Shown: positions 55,687 to 63,411, numbered from the stretch's first letter. The stretch: DNA of 64,000 nt from Paenibacillus sp. E222 (GCF_013401555.1 NZ_CP058552.1:4650001-4714000); one strand, 5' to 3'. Notes: generated from the letters alone by a model not told the origin. Program-made: numbers and translations.

Positions 55687-56649
55687 ATGTTTAATCCTGT
55701 CATTGATGTTCACCACCATATCATCTCTAAAGAAATGCAACGAAAGCAGCGGGAGCTGGGAATGGAGATTCCAAGTTTTATGCCGAAGTGGACGCCCGAG
55801 ATCGGGATGCAAAAAATGGATGTATGTGACATCTCGTTTTCATTCCTTTCAGCCCCGTCAGACCTGACGATCATCGACCAATCTTCTGCCAATGCGTTGG
55901 CACGTAAAATGAATGAAGAGCTCGCATCGTATGCTCAACTTCATCCTGAACGGTATGGTGCGTTTGCAACACTTCCACTACCGAATCCCGAAGCGGCCAT
56001 GGAAGAAACCTTGTATGCATTTGATGTTCTCGGGATGGATGGAGTTGCAATGCTGACAAGTTATCAGGGGAAATATTTAAGCCATCCGGATTACACCGAA
56101 TTGTTAACCGAATTAGATCGGCGCAGTGCTGTTGTGTTTCTGCACCCCATCCTCATACCGCAAAAAATCGCTGGGCTTAGTCCTGCACTGCTTGAGGGCA
56201 CCTTCGATACGACGCGGGCCGTCACTACGATGGCTGTTCATCGCATTTTTGACCAATATCCATCCATTACATTCATTCTTCCCCATACAGGGGGCATGGT
56301 TCCGTATATCAAATGGAGAATTGCGCTTGCCGCCATTGGGCAAGATTCGATTCAGGTTGAAACAACGCCGGAACAATTTCAAGCCGAAATAGCCAAACTG
56401 GACCACCTTTACTATGATTCCACGTTGAACCTCGGCACAATCCAAAAGTTGATTGCGCCTGATCGGATTTTGTTCGGAGCGGACATACCATGGCCAGCGG
56501 ACAGCGTCCTTCGTATACAGCGGGAGTCGGTATTCCATGAAGCACAGCAGATCAGCGAAGAAAACGCGAAGATGATCGCTTATGGCAATGCCTTTCGTCT
56601 ATTTCCCCGCATTTCTAAGCTTTTTGATATAGAGAAAAAGTTAATTTAA
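55687..56649 (+). CDS. Amidohydrolase of the ACMSD/2-amino-3-carboxymuconate decarboxylase group
   Basis: 320 residues. N-terminal metal site IDVHHHI, middle FLHPILIPQK, ILPHTGGMVPYI and C-terminal LFGADIPWPAD, the ACMSD-like signature of metal-dependent decarboxylases and hydrolases. It follows the binding protein gene by 16 bp and is probably the last gene of that operon, acting on the imported compound or a ring-opened product. Confidence 0.87.
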   Translation: MFNPVIDVHHHIISKEMQRKQRELGMEIPSFMPKWTPEIGMQKMDVCDISFSFLSAPSDLTIIDQSSANALARKMNEELASYAQLHPERYGAFATLPLPNPEAAMEETLYAFDVLGMDGVAMLTSYQGKYLSHPDYTELLTELDRRSAVVFLHPILIPQKIAGLSPALLEGTFDTTRAVTTMAVHRIFDQYPSITFILPHTGGMVPYIKWRIALAAIGQDSIQVETTPEQFQAEIAKLDHLYYDSTLNLGTIQKLIAPDRILFGADIPWPADSVLRIQRESVFHEAQQISEENAKMIAYGNAFRLFPRISKLFDIEKKLI

Positions 56650-56682
56650 AGTGACAGGAAACGATTAACCAATAATATAAAG

Positions 56683-56716
56683 AAAGCAGCGGATCAAAGT
56701 GATCGGCTGCTTTTAT
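56683..56716. terminator. Bidirectional terminator between convergent genes
   Basis: AAAGCAGC (56683-56690) with GCTGCTTT (56706-56713), extended by GATC/GATC over one mismatch, and a T run. The arr stop codon overlaps its right arm. Confidence 0.8.
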
Positions 56717-57063
56717 TCAGCTATTATTTTAAGTGGCGATTTAGATCTATATGAACGTGTTGGGTTTCCAGGAAACTTTTTATCAGTTAAGTTTGGATCA
56801 CTTTCAAAATCTCCTAATGGTTCTACAATGTAGATTCTTTCTTTTGCATTGAATCTTGCCAATTCAGCACCCCATTTGGCAGCATTTAATGTTGCAGTAA
56901 AGTATATATAGTTAGAATTTTTTTCTTGGTAATTTGATAAGAATTGGTGTTCTAATAAATCACCAATTTGCAGTTCTGCTTTTGTACCATGAAAAAAAGG
57001 ACCTTGATCTATGATCACTTTTTTGTCATCCATACTGATGTGGAAGATGGGCATCCGAACCAT
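56713..57063 (-). CDS. arr: NAD-dependent rifampin ADP-ribosyltransferase
   Basis: 116 residues. It has the whole Arr signature: GPFFHGTKAELQIGDLL, NYIYFTATLNAAKWGAELA, ERIYIVEPLGDFESDPN and DKKFPGNPTRSYRS. These proteins ADP-ribosylate rifamycins. It is slightly shorter than other Arr proteins (about 140); the N-terminal part before IIDQGPFFHG is short and there is no clear ribosome binding site for ATG 57063, perhaps because the segment in front was disrupted by the adjacent UvrX remnant. Activity should be checked. Confidence 0.9.
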   Translation of the reverse strand: MVRMPIFHISMDDKKVIIDQGPFFHGTKAELQIGDLLEHQFLSNYQEKNSNYIYFTATLNAAKWGAELARFNAKERIYIVEPLGDFESDPNLTDKKFPGNPTRSYRSKSPLKIIAE

Positions 57064-57106
57064 TAGAGCCTGGCGAATACGCCTCTTTCTAAATTAAGAA
57101 GTAAGT

Positions 57107-57678
57107 GGGGTGGTTAATGGAGAGGTCATCTGGAGAGTCGCAAATGGGCTCGACAATTCGCCGGTAACCGTCAACTCGCACAGTACTCAAAAGGATATCG
57201 GAAACGGAATGACCCTGCCTAGGGATTTCACAGAGGCTTGGGAGATCGAAGTGGTTATCCTCGATATCTGCACAGAAGTATGCAGAAGAGCCCGCAAAAA
57301 GGGGCTGATGGGTAGTATCGTATCCGTGAATGTGTCTGGAGCGGATTTTGACCACCCAACGGGTTTTAACAGGCAGGTTAAACTGTCTGATCCTACAAAC
57401 ATAACTGTTGATGTGTGCAAGATAGCCAAACGCATATTTCATCAACACTGGGACGGGCAACCTGTACGCCGTGTAGGCGTATCCCTTTCTCAATTATCCA
57501 ACGCGGATACATTTCAACTATCGTTTTTGATGATCAGGAGCAAAAACGAGCCATTGATCAGGTGATGGACGACATTAAGGATCGATTTGGCGATATTGCC
57601 ATTCTACGAGCGAGCTCCATTACGGCTGCCGGTCAAGCGATAGATAGAGCATCTAAAATTAGGGGGCATTACAAATGA
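57107..57678 (+). pseudogene. UvrX-like Y-family DNA polymerase, 3' remnant with frameshift
   Basis: The frame EVIWRVANGLDNSPVTV, RDFTEAWEIEVVILDIC, GVSLSQL is the C-terminal (thumb/little-finger) part of the UvrX/DinB polymerase group. It leaves frame in a T run near 57525-57533, and FDDQEQKRAIDQVMDD, AILRASSITAAGQAIDRA, KIRGHYK follows in the next frame to 57678. The palm domain is absent. The stop overlaps the YolD start. Confidence 0.85.
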
Positions 57679-57767
57679 GCAAAAAACTGGAGGCCAATGG
57701 ATTAAGGGAATCGAGCCGCATGATGCTTGCACAACATAAAGAACGAATTATACAGCATCGTACTTGA
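57675..57767 (+). pseudogene. YolD-like protein, truncated after 30 residues
   Basis: MSKKLEANGLRESSRMMLAQ is the start of YolD-like proteins that follow uvrX genes. It overlaps the polymerase stop as ATGA. A stop at 57765 cuts it to 30 residues instead of about 100. Confidence 0.75.
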
Positions 57768-57977
57768 GTTCACTATCAAGCGAAACCTCTGATCCATGAA
57801 GATGAGTGACTGAGTTTAACAATAAATTATTCCGTAAGAGGTTTACTTTCATAAAATGACACTATTGTGGAGCAAAGTGAAAGTAGATGTAACCTTAATG
57901 CTAACTGAACATATAAACGTTGATATTACTGATATGCCCAGATCACCACATTAAATTATCTCTATGGGGGGATTAAA

Positions 57978-58166
57978 ATGAGTAAAACGAATGAAGAGTT
58001 TATTAAACAACAGCGAGTTGGCGACCTCCCGAAAGTGAAACTCATGGCTCCTTCGTTAGATGGTGGTCCTGATCGCGAAGTGACCGTTGTTTACCAGCGT
58101 ACGGGGCATATATTTGAACAGAACAGCTATGATATCGTAGGAGCATATGTACAAAATCCTACGTAA
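57978..58166 (+). CDS. Small hypothetical protein
   Basis: 62 residues, MSKTNEEFIKQQRVGDLPKV onward, hydrophilic, with a C-terminal part rich in Val/Tyr (VTVVYQRTGHIFEQNSYDIV). GGGGGG lies 6-11 nt before the ATG, so translation is credible. I do not recognise the family. Flanked by decayed genes. Confidence 0.5.
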   Translation: MSKTNEEFIKQQRVGDLPKVKLMAPSLDGGPDREVTVVYQRTGHIFEQNSYDIVGAYVQNPT

Positions 58167-58287
58167 TATTAATATGTAAGTTTTGTTGACCAAGCTATGA
58201 AGCTACAGTACTTTTATATAGTGTTACACATCATATACGGACATCCACAAAAAGAGAGTGTGGGAGGTCCTTTTTTTGTGGCAGAAA

Positions 58288-58740
58288 ATGATTGTGGCGG
58301 TGAGGCAAGTGGGATCCTATTTTCATATATTTTGTCCCGAAGGAGTGACCAGTAAATACAGACTGATTGTTTACGATTCTAAGAAGGAGCCCTTTATTCC
58401 GTTGACCGAGTATGATCGCGATCAGATAAAGCGAATAAATGAGAGTTCAATTTTAGTATATCTAAACACCTTAAGACGTTCTTCTATTGGATTGAAAAGA
58501 AAAGCAGCTATAAGGGGGGCAATCGTTCAATGGGATGGTGAACCCAAAGGCGTTAAGGAAGCCGTAAGACAATATTTAATTAAAGAGATACATTGTAAAG
58601 TTCGAGGCAGAGAAAATCATGGAGGTATTCACATGACGAGTAAAAGTTCAAAAACTGTCAAGGGACAAGAACTTGTACCAATTACCGGAATGGACAAGAA
58701 CATAGTCCGATTTTCGATTAGATGTATATCTAAACATTGA
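58288..58740 (+). pseudogene. Integrase-like N-terminal fragment with repeat-derived tail
   Basis: The frame MIVAVRQVGSYFHIFCPEGV, FIPLTEYDRDQIKRINESS, VYLNTLRRSS and EAVRQYLIKEIHCKVR resembles the N-terminal core-binding part of tyrosine recombinases of Bacilli. There is no catalytic domain. Its last 28 codons come from repeat R7, so the original gene was probably cut there. The identification is tentative. Confidence 0.4.
58656..58737 (+). repeat. Dispersed repeat R7 (long form)
   Basis: Two units, TGTCAAGGGACAAGAACTTG with TACCAATTACC, and GGAATGGACAAGAACATAG with TCCGATTTTC, ending GATTAGATGTATATCTAAAC. The clearest full copy together with R8. Confidence 0.8.
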
Positions 58741-58821
58741 TGACGTATATTTAATACTTCATTAAGTACCATAATGGGTTGGTTAGGTAGTAATAAAGTC
58801 GAAATACCGACTGAAACGAGC

Positions 58822-58899
58822 TGTTGAGGACAAGTACTTGTACTGATTGCCGAATTACACAAGAATATAATCCCATTTCCGATTAGGTGAATATCTAAG
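58822..58899 (+). repeat. Dispersed repeat R8 (long form)
   Basis: TGTTGAGGACAAGTACTTG, TACTGATTGCC, then ACACAAGAATATAATCCC and CCGATTAGGTGAATATCTAAG. Same two-unit structure as R7, 84 bp further on in the same orientation. Confidence 0.75.
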
Positions 58900-58904
58900 T
58901 GTGA

Positions 58905-59111
58905 GTGAGTAGTGAGTCTCTTTTAAAGACTAACAGGCAAATGGTTGGATTAAGATCAACGCTACGAAGTATTTCCACTGGAACTGTAATCCCATTTGGA
59001 ATGGATAAAACAAGCTCGGTTAATAAGCACTTTAATAATGAAAAGGTGTCGAAATTTATAGAGGTCATTAAGCTCGGAAAGATGCCATGCTACGATCTCG
59101 TTATTATATAA
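58905..59111 (+). other. Short open frame, possible remnant
   Basis: A 68-codon frame (RQMVGLRSTLRSISTGTVIP, NNEKVSKFIEVIKLGKMPC). It has no clear start signal and I do not recognise it. It may be a piece of a helix-turn-helix protein or transposase. Confidence 0.25.
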
Positions 59112-59499
59112 ATCCTAAATGAAAGAAAGATATACCAACGTTTTCTAGTATGTATACAGGGTGATGTCTGGTAACCGCCTAGAAGACAAATGCTTCTTTA
59201 TTTACACAGTTACTCAAGATACACGAGTCTCACATATTTCACAATACTTCTACACATGGCTTTGGCAGTTTGAAATGGCTAGGAGGTGACTGATTTAAGA
59301 TAGGAAATCAACTTATACTTGGTGGTGACAAGATTTTTAGCTAATTCACTTAACAATGATGATTTTTTTGTCTGGAATCCGTATAAAATCTTATATTTTG
59401 CTTTAAAGCAAAAAAATGTAACAAAAAAGAAGGAATTTCAACTATTTAGTAGAATTATATTCAATATATTATAAAAAATTCCAGAGAGGCTGGTGTGAT
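59112..59499. other. AT-rich region in front of the P450 gene
   Basis: No gene seen. It should hold the promoter of the P450/precursor operon: TATATT at 59465-59470 is a reasonable -10 box, with a weak -35 near 59442. At 59281-59288 a Shine-Dalgarno-like AGGAGGTGA stands before CTGATTTAA, without a start codon; it looks like a precursor gene that has lost its ATG and core, but that is speculative. Confidence 0.4.
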
Positions 59500-60666
59500 A
59501 TGGATAGTGCTGTACTTACGTATGATCCCTTACATCCGGACACTTTAGAGAATCCTTATCCAATCTACAAAAAATTAAGGGAAACCACGCCAATATTTTG
59601 GCATGAGAGAATGAAATCTTGGGTCTTGACTCGGCATGATGACTGCATGAAGGTTTTACAAGATTCTGATTTGTTTGCATTAGATATGAGAAGAGTTGGA
59701 GTGGAAATTTCAGATGTTCGAAAAAATTTACAGTCATTAGACCCTCCGGAAAATGGACCTTTAAGAGCTCTAATGATGAAGGCTTTCAAGTCGCAAGATA
59801 TTGAGAATATTAGGGCGAAAATACGTACTTCTATAAATAGTACCTTTCAAAAGCAGGAAACGTATAAGGAATTTGATTGGATGAAAGAGGTGTCTGCTCC
59901 TCTTGCTTTAAGCTTGACTTCTATATTACTAGGAGTGGAAGAACCAGAATTGGAACTATACATGGAGATTTCTGATGCTATTGCATACCAAATGGATTCA
60001 GGATTGTCCCCTGAAAATTTTGAGCCTGGAGAACAAGCAAGAAAAAAATTAAACGAGCTAGTTGATTTATGGTTTGAGTCAAACGCTACGACCGGTATAC
60101 TGCCGTATATTAGAGCGAACAGCGAAAAAGCCAATGTGCCAAGTTACTATATTAGAAATACAACCGGTACTATGTTTAATGCTAGCTTCGGTACTTTATA
60201 TGCTACGTTTGGTAATGTGGTACTCGCTTTAATAAACAATCCTGAAATTCTTCAAAGTTTCAAAGACGAATCATTATTTTCATCTGGAATTGATGAGTTA
60301 GTAAGGTTTGATGGCCCAGCACAGGGGACGAGTCGATTTGCTACAAGAGACACTGTAATTAGGGGCACAGCAATAAAAAAGGGAGATATTGTACTAACTT
60401 TATTGGCTGCAGCGAATCGAGACCCCCTTGCATTTCCAGAACCAGATAAGATTATTTTAAATAGAACAAATAATAAGCACTTAGGGTTTGGTTGGGGCCC
60501 TCATACTTGCGTAGGCACTTTATTTGGGAAGTTGGCAATAGGCGAATTAATCCATTCTCTGCTTTCTGAATCAAGATGTCTTGAGTTAGTTCGTACTCCT
60601 ACAAGAAGGAATACAGCAACGGTTAGGTGCATCGACGAACTCCCAGTGTTATTTAGTAACATTTAA
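59500..60666 (+). CDS. Cytochrome P450, predicted peptide cross-linking enzyme
   Basis: 388 residues, full length for a bacterial P450. Heme-binding loop HLGFGWGPHTCVGTLFG with Cys337; ExxR as Glu266-Arg269 (DELVRF); FPEPDKIILNR corresponds to the PERF region. The I-helix reads NASFGTLYATFG, where the conserved acidic residue before Thr (as in AGHETT) is Gly231 while Thr232 is kept. Start ATG 59500 with AGAGAGG in front. Its gene is directly followed by three MIYTH genes; by analogy with biarylitide P450s it should form a Tyr-His cross-link in that pentapeptide. It was probably acquired, as the region is AT-rich. Confidence 0.9.
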   Translation: MDSAVLTYDPLHPDTLENPYPIYKKLRETTPIFWHERMKSWVLTRHDDCMKVLQDSDLFALDMRRVGVEISDVRKNLQSLDPPENGPLRALMMKAFKSQDIENIRAKIRTSINSTFQKQETYKEFDWMKEVSAPLALSLTSILLGVEEPELELYMEISDAIAYQMDSGLSPENFEPGEQARKKLNELVDLWFESNATTGILPYIRANSEKANVPSYYIRNTTGTMFNASFGTLYATFGNVVLALINNPEILQSFKDESLFSSGIDELVRFDGPAQGTSRFATRDTVIRGTAIKKGDIVLTLLAAANRDPLAFPEPDKIILNRTNNKHLGFGWGPHTCVGTLFGKLAIGELIHSLLSESRCLELVRTPTRRNTATVRCIDELPVLFSNI

Positions 60667-60711
60667 TTATTTTGATTCATACAATCTTTCTACTTGAAGG
60701 AGGTGATATCT

Positions 60712-60729
60712 ATGATCTATACACATTAA
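60712..60729 (+). CDS. Pentapeptide precursor gene 1 (MIYTH)
   Basis: Codons ATG ATC TAT ACA CAT then TAA. A near-perfect Shine-Dalgarno AAGGAGGTGAT (60697-60707), 8 nt from the start codon, leaves little doubt that it is translated. It starts 45 bp after the P450 stop. The Tyr-Thr-His end fits the Y-x-H cross-link pattern of biarylitide precursors such as MRYYH, but here position 2 is Ile, not Arg. Only five codons, hence missed by any standard gene finder. A -10-like TACAAT at 60680-60685 could add a second promoter. Confidence 0.85.
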   Translation: MIYTH

Positions 60730-60766
60730 GAGTGTTTGAGTATTACTTCAAACGGAGGTGAATACT

Positions 60767-60784
60767 ATGATCTACACGCACTAA
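60767..60784 (+). CDS. Pentapeptide precursor gene 2 (MIYTH)
   Basis: Codons ATG ATC TAC ACG CAC then TAA, with GGAGGTG (60754-60760) at the same 8-nt spacing. Compared with copy 1 it differs in the third bases of three codons, all synonymous. Confidence 0.85.
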   Translation: MIYTH

Positions 60785-60822
60785 TAATTCTCAATAGTAA
60801 TACTTCTATGGAGGTGATTACT

Positions 60823-60840
60823 ATGATTTACACGCATTAA
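60823..60840 (+). CDS. Pentapeptide precursor gene 3 (MIYTH)
   Basis: Codons ATG ATT TAC ACG CAT then TAA, with GGAGGTGAT (60810-60818) at the same spacing. Differences from copies 1 and 2 are again synonymous only. Sequences between the copies are unlike each other apart from the ribosome binding sites, so the coding sense is what has been kept. Confidence 0.85.
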   Translation: MIYTH

Positions 60841-60861
60841 TTTAACATAACAAAAATGAGC

Positions 60862-60912
60862 CAGAGTCAGACAGTACATAATTATGTTAGTCTGGCTCTG
60901 AATATTTTGTTT
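60862..60912 (+). terminator. Hairpin between precursor genes and tailoring genes
   Basis: Stem CAGAGTCAGAC (60862-60872) with GTCTGGCTCTG (60890-60900), one G-U pair, then AATATTTTGTTTT. It may act as a partial terminator so that precursor mRNA exceeds that of the downstream enzymes, or as an RNA stabiliser. Confidence 0.8.
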
Positions 60913-60940
60913 TAAAAATATAAACAGGAGTGATTAATAG

Positions 60941-62083
60941 ATGAAATTAAATAGCTTTGATGACTGGTCTCCTTTAAAGGAGATAATTGTTGGAACAGCC
61001 CAAAACTACATATCGCATGAAAGAGATCTATCGTTTGATATATTCTTTCATGAAAACCTTTTTAAATCGGACTGGGCATATCCCCGTTTAAATAAGTCGT
61101 CCAAAGAGGTGAATGATCTCAACTGGCAAATCAAACAAAAGTATGTTGAGGAACTCAATGAAGACGTGGAAGATCTTGTGAATTTACTAAAAAAATTCGA
61201 TGTAACTGTTCATCGACCTATGATTTTACCGTTTAATCCACAAAATATCAAAGGACTTGGGTGGGAAAGTGCACCAGTACCAGCTCTAAACGTTCGTGAT
61301 AACACTTTAATTTTGGGAGATGAAATCATTGAAACTCCTCCAGCTATTAGATCTAGGTATTTAGAAACTAGATTGTTAGCTCCAATATTTATGAAGTACT
61401 TTGAAGCCGGCGCGACTTGGACCACCATGCCTAGACCAATTTTAACAGACATGTCTTTTGATCTTTCCTATGCACGTGATTTAGAGACTACATTAGGTGG
61501 GCCTACTGAACCTATTGAAGATCCCGAAAGTTCTCCTTATGATGTGGGATTTGAGATGATGCTCGATGGTGCGCAGTGTTTAAGATTAGGTAAAGATATT
61601 ATCGTTAATATTGCAAACCAAAATCATAAATTAGCCTGTGACTGGCTTGAAAGACATGTCGAGAACCGTTATAGAATTCACAGAGTTTATCGGATGAGTG
61701 ATAACCATATTGATAGTATGTTGTTAGCACTTAGACCAGGAGTTTTTCTAGCTAGACATAAAGATCTAAAAGATTTACTTCCTGAACCGTTTAAAAAATG
61801 GAAAATGATAGTACCTCCAGAACCAAGCGCAACCAACTTTCCTACTTATGATGATGGCGATTTATTATTAACAAGTCCCTATATAGATTTGAATGTTCTA
61901 TCAGTTAATCCAGAAACTGTACTAGTGAATGAGGTATGTGTTGATTTAATAAAGACACTTGAAAAAGAAGGATTTACAGTTGTCCCGGTAAAACATCGTC
62001 ACCGTAGACTTTTTGGAGGAGGGTTCCACTGTTTTACTCTTGATACAGTAAGGGACGGTGGGCTGGAGGACTACACAATATGA
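60941..62083 (+). CDS. Arginine:glycine amidinotransferase-like enzyme
   Basis: 380 residues. The amidinotransferase catalytic set is visible: Cys364 in FGGGFHCFTLDTVRDGG, Asp209 in MLDGAQCLRLGKDI and His256 in DNHIDSMLLALRPGVFL, matching human AGAT Cys407/Asp254/His303. The start MKLNSFDDWSPLKEIIVG resembles StrB1/AGAT enzymes. It should transfer the amidino group from arginine to an amine: glycine (giving guanidinoacetate) or possibly the peptide amine. ATG 60941 follows AGGAGTGAT. The next gene overlaps its stop by 4 bp (ATGA), so the two are translationally coupled. Confidence 0.9.
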   Translation: MKLNSFDDWSPLKEIIVGTAQNYISHERDLSFDIFFHENLFKSDWAYPRLNKSSKEVNDLNWQIKQKYVEELNEDVEDLVNLLKKFDVTVHRPMILPFNPQNIKGLGWESAPVPALNVRDNTLILGDEIIETPPAIRSRYLETRLLAPIFMKYFEAGATWTTMPRPILTDMSFDLSYARDLETTLGGPTEPIEDPESSPYDVGFEMMLDGAQCLRLGKDIIVNIANQNHKLACDWLERHVENRYRIHRVYRMSDNHIDSMLLALRPGVFLARHKDLKDLLPEPFKKWKMIVPPEPSATNFPTYDDGDLLLTSPYIDLNVLSVNPETVLVNEVCVDLIKTLEKEGFTVVPVKHRHRRLFGGGFHCFTLDTVRDGGLEDYTI

Positions 62084-63411
62084 AAATAATAATCGGAAAT
62101 CATATTGAACATTCAATACTAAAATTGAGCAACGATGATCGCATCTTTTCGCAACGAGTTATTTGGTTTGCTGAAGATGGAGATTTAATCATTCTACCAT
62201 CTAAACCAGACATGCAATTCCTACAGCATGTTACATCTCTAACTGGGGTGGATGCAAACAGCCTTAAGTTTTTCGTTACGTCTAATAACAAATCCAATGA
62301 AAAACATTTTGATCCCCAGGCTTTATATGAGGAACAATTTATAAACAGCATTCGAAAAGAAATAAATAATGTAACTCAGGTATTACCAATGTGGCCATCA
62401 CCTGCTATTGCACACTTTGTAGAGAAACTTAGCTTATCAGATAAATTACAAGGCGCATCCTTTTTCTTACAAAATGGAGTTGAACTGGTTAATAACAAAG
62501 CTTATTTTAGGGTATTTGCTACGGCAGCAGGCGCACCTATTGCAGATGGAAGGGTTTGCCACTCAATTGAAGAAGCTGAACTAGCAATACGAAATCTATT
62601 GTCAATTAATGATGCGGTAATGATTAAACAGGCACACAATGGAGCAGGAGCGGGGAATGAGTTGCTTATAAGAGATAAAAGTCTGGGAGTAGGTCATGTA
62701 GGGGCAGTTCATATGCATGTACTGAGTACAGCTAATGACCCTATTAAAAGTTATTTAGACTCGCGTTGGAACTGGGCTTCTGCAAATGGAAAGAGGCCTG
62801 TTATTATAGAAGAGTTCATTCCAGATGCAAAAACAATATATGCTGAATTTTTTGCTAACGATGAAGGTGTTTATTTTACGGGTTCAGGACGTTTAGGATA
62901 TACTAATCAAAGGCTTGTTACAGAAATAGCTCCTTTAAGAGGTATCTCAAAGGAAGTAGAAACAAAATTAACAACTTATGGTGAATCACTTGCCAAGTTC
63001 TATCAATCCATTGGATATCGTGGTTATTTGTCTGCTGATGCAGTTATAGAAAAAGATGATAACATAGTATTCACTGAGGTAAACTCTCGCGTAGGCGGTT
63101 CTCTGCATGTTTATGATTCAATAGCTAATAAAGTAGTTAAAGCTAAAGAAGAGCCAGAAAGAACTGTAGTTCAATATCACTCCCCACTCAATTGGACACC
63201 TGTTGCTTTTGAAACTTTTCACCAATTTTTAGAAGACAATAATCTACTTTATGACTCTTCAAAACGTAAAGGAATTTTAATATCCTTACCGATTCTACTT
63301 GAGGTAGGTGGATACGTGAGTTTTTGTATTGTTTATGAAAATGAACAAGAAGAGAAGCAATATTACAGTTTATTGGATAATCATTTTAGCACAAAAAAAC
63401 TCTATCTTTGA
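62080..63411 (+). CDS. PGM1-like ATP-grasp peptide ligase
   Basis: 443 residues. N-terminal pre-ATP-grasp domain (about 1-110), ATP-grasp core with Lys183 and glycine loop HNGAGAGNELLI, VIIEEFIPDA, and the Mg/ATP motif TEVNSRVGGSLH (Glu333, Asn335, Arg337), then a C-terminal part LYDSSKRKGILISLPILLE as in PGM1_C. This is the architecture of PGM1, the ligase that joins a guanidino acid to ribosomal peptides in pheganomycin and resorcinomycin synthesis. By analogy it should acylate the N-terminus of the cross-linked peptide with a guanidino acid. The ribosome binding site GGAGG (62065-62069) lies in the preceding gene. Confidence 0.88.
   Translation: MKIIIGNHIEHSILKLSNDDRIFSQRVIWFAEDGDLIILPSKPDMQFLQHVTSLTGVDANSLKFFVTSNNKSNEKHFDPQALYEEQFINSIRKEINNVTQVLPMWPSPAIAHFVEKLSLSDKLQGASFFLQNGVELVNNKAYFRVFATAAGAPIADGRVCHSIEEAELAIRNLLSINDAVMIKQAHNGAGAGNELLIRDKSLGVGHVGAVHMHVLSTANDPIKSYLDSRWNWASANGKRPVIIEEFIPDAKTIYAEFFANDEGVYFTGSGRLGYTNQRLVTEIAPLRGISKEVETKLTTYGESLAKFYQSIGYRGYLSADAVIEKDDNIVFTEVNSRVGGSLHVYDSIANKVVKAKEEPERTVVQYHSPLNWTPVAFETFHQFLEDNNLLYDSSKRKGILISLPILLEVGGYVSFCIVYENEQEEKQYYSLLDNHFSTKKLYL

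Noticed and set aside
60712..60840. The MIYTH frames as attenuator leader peptides of the amidinotransferase operon
   Set aside because: There are three identical copies, no runs of regulatory codons, and no alternative stem pairing with them was seen. An adjacent P450 and the Y-x-H end fit precursor peptides better. Attenuation is not formally excluded.
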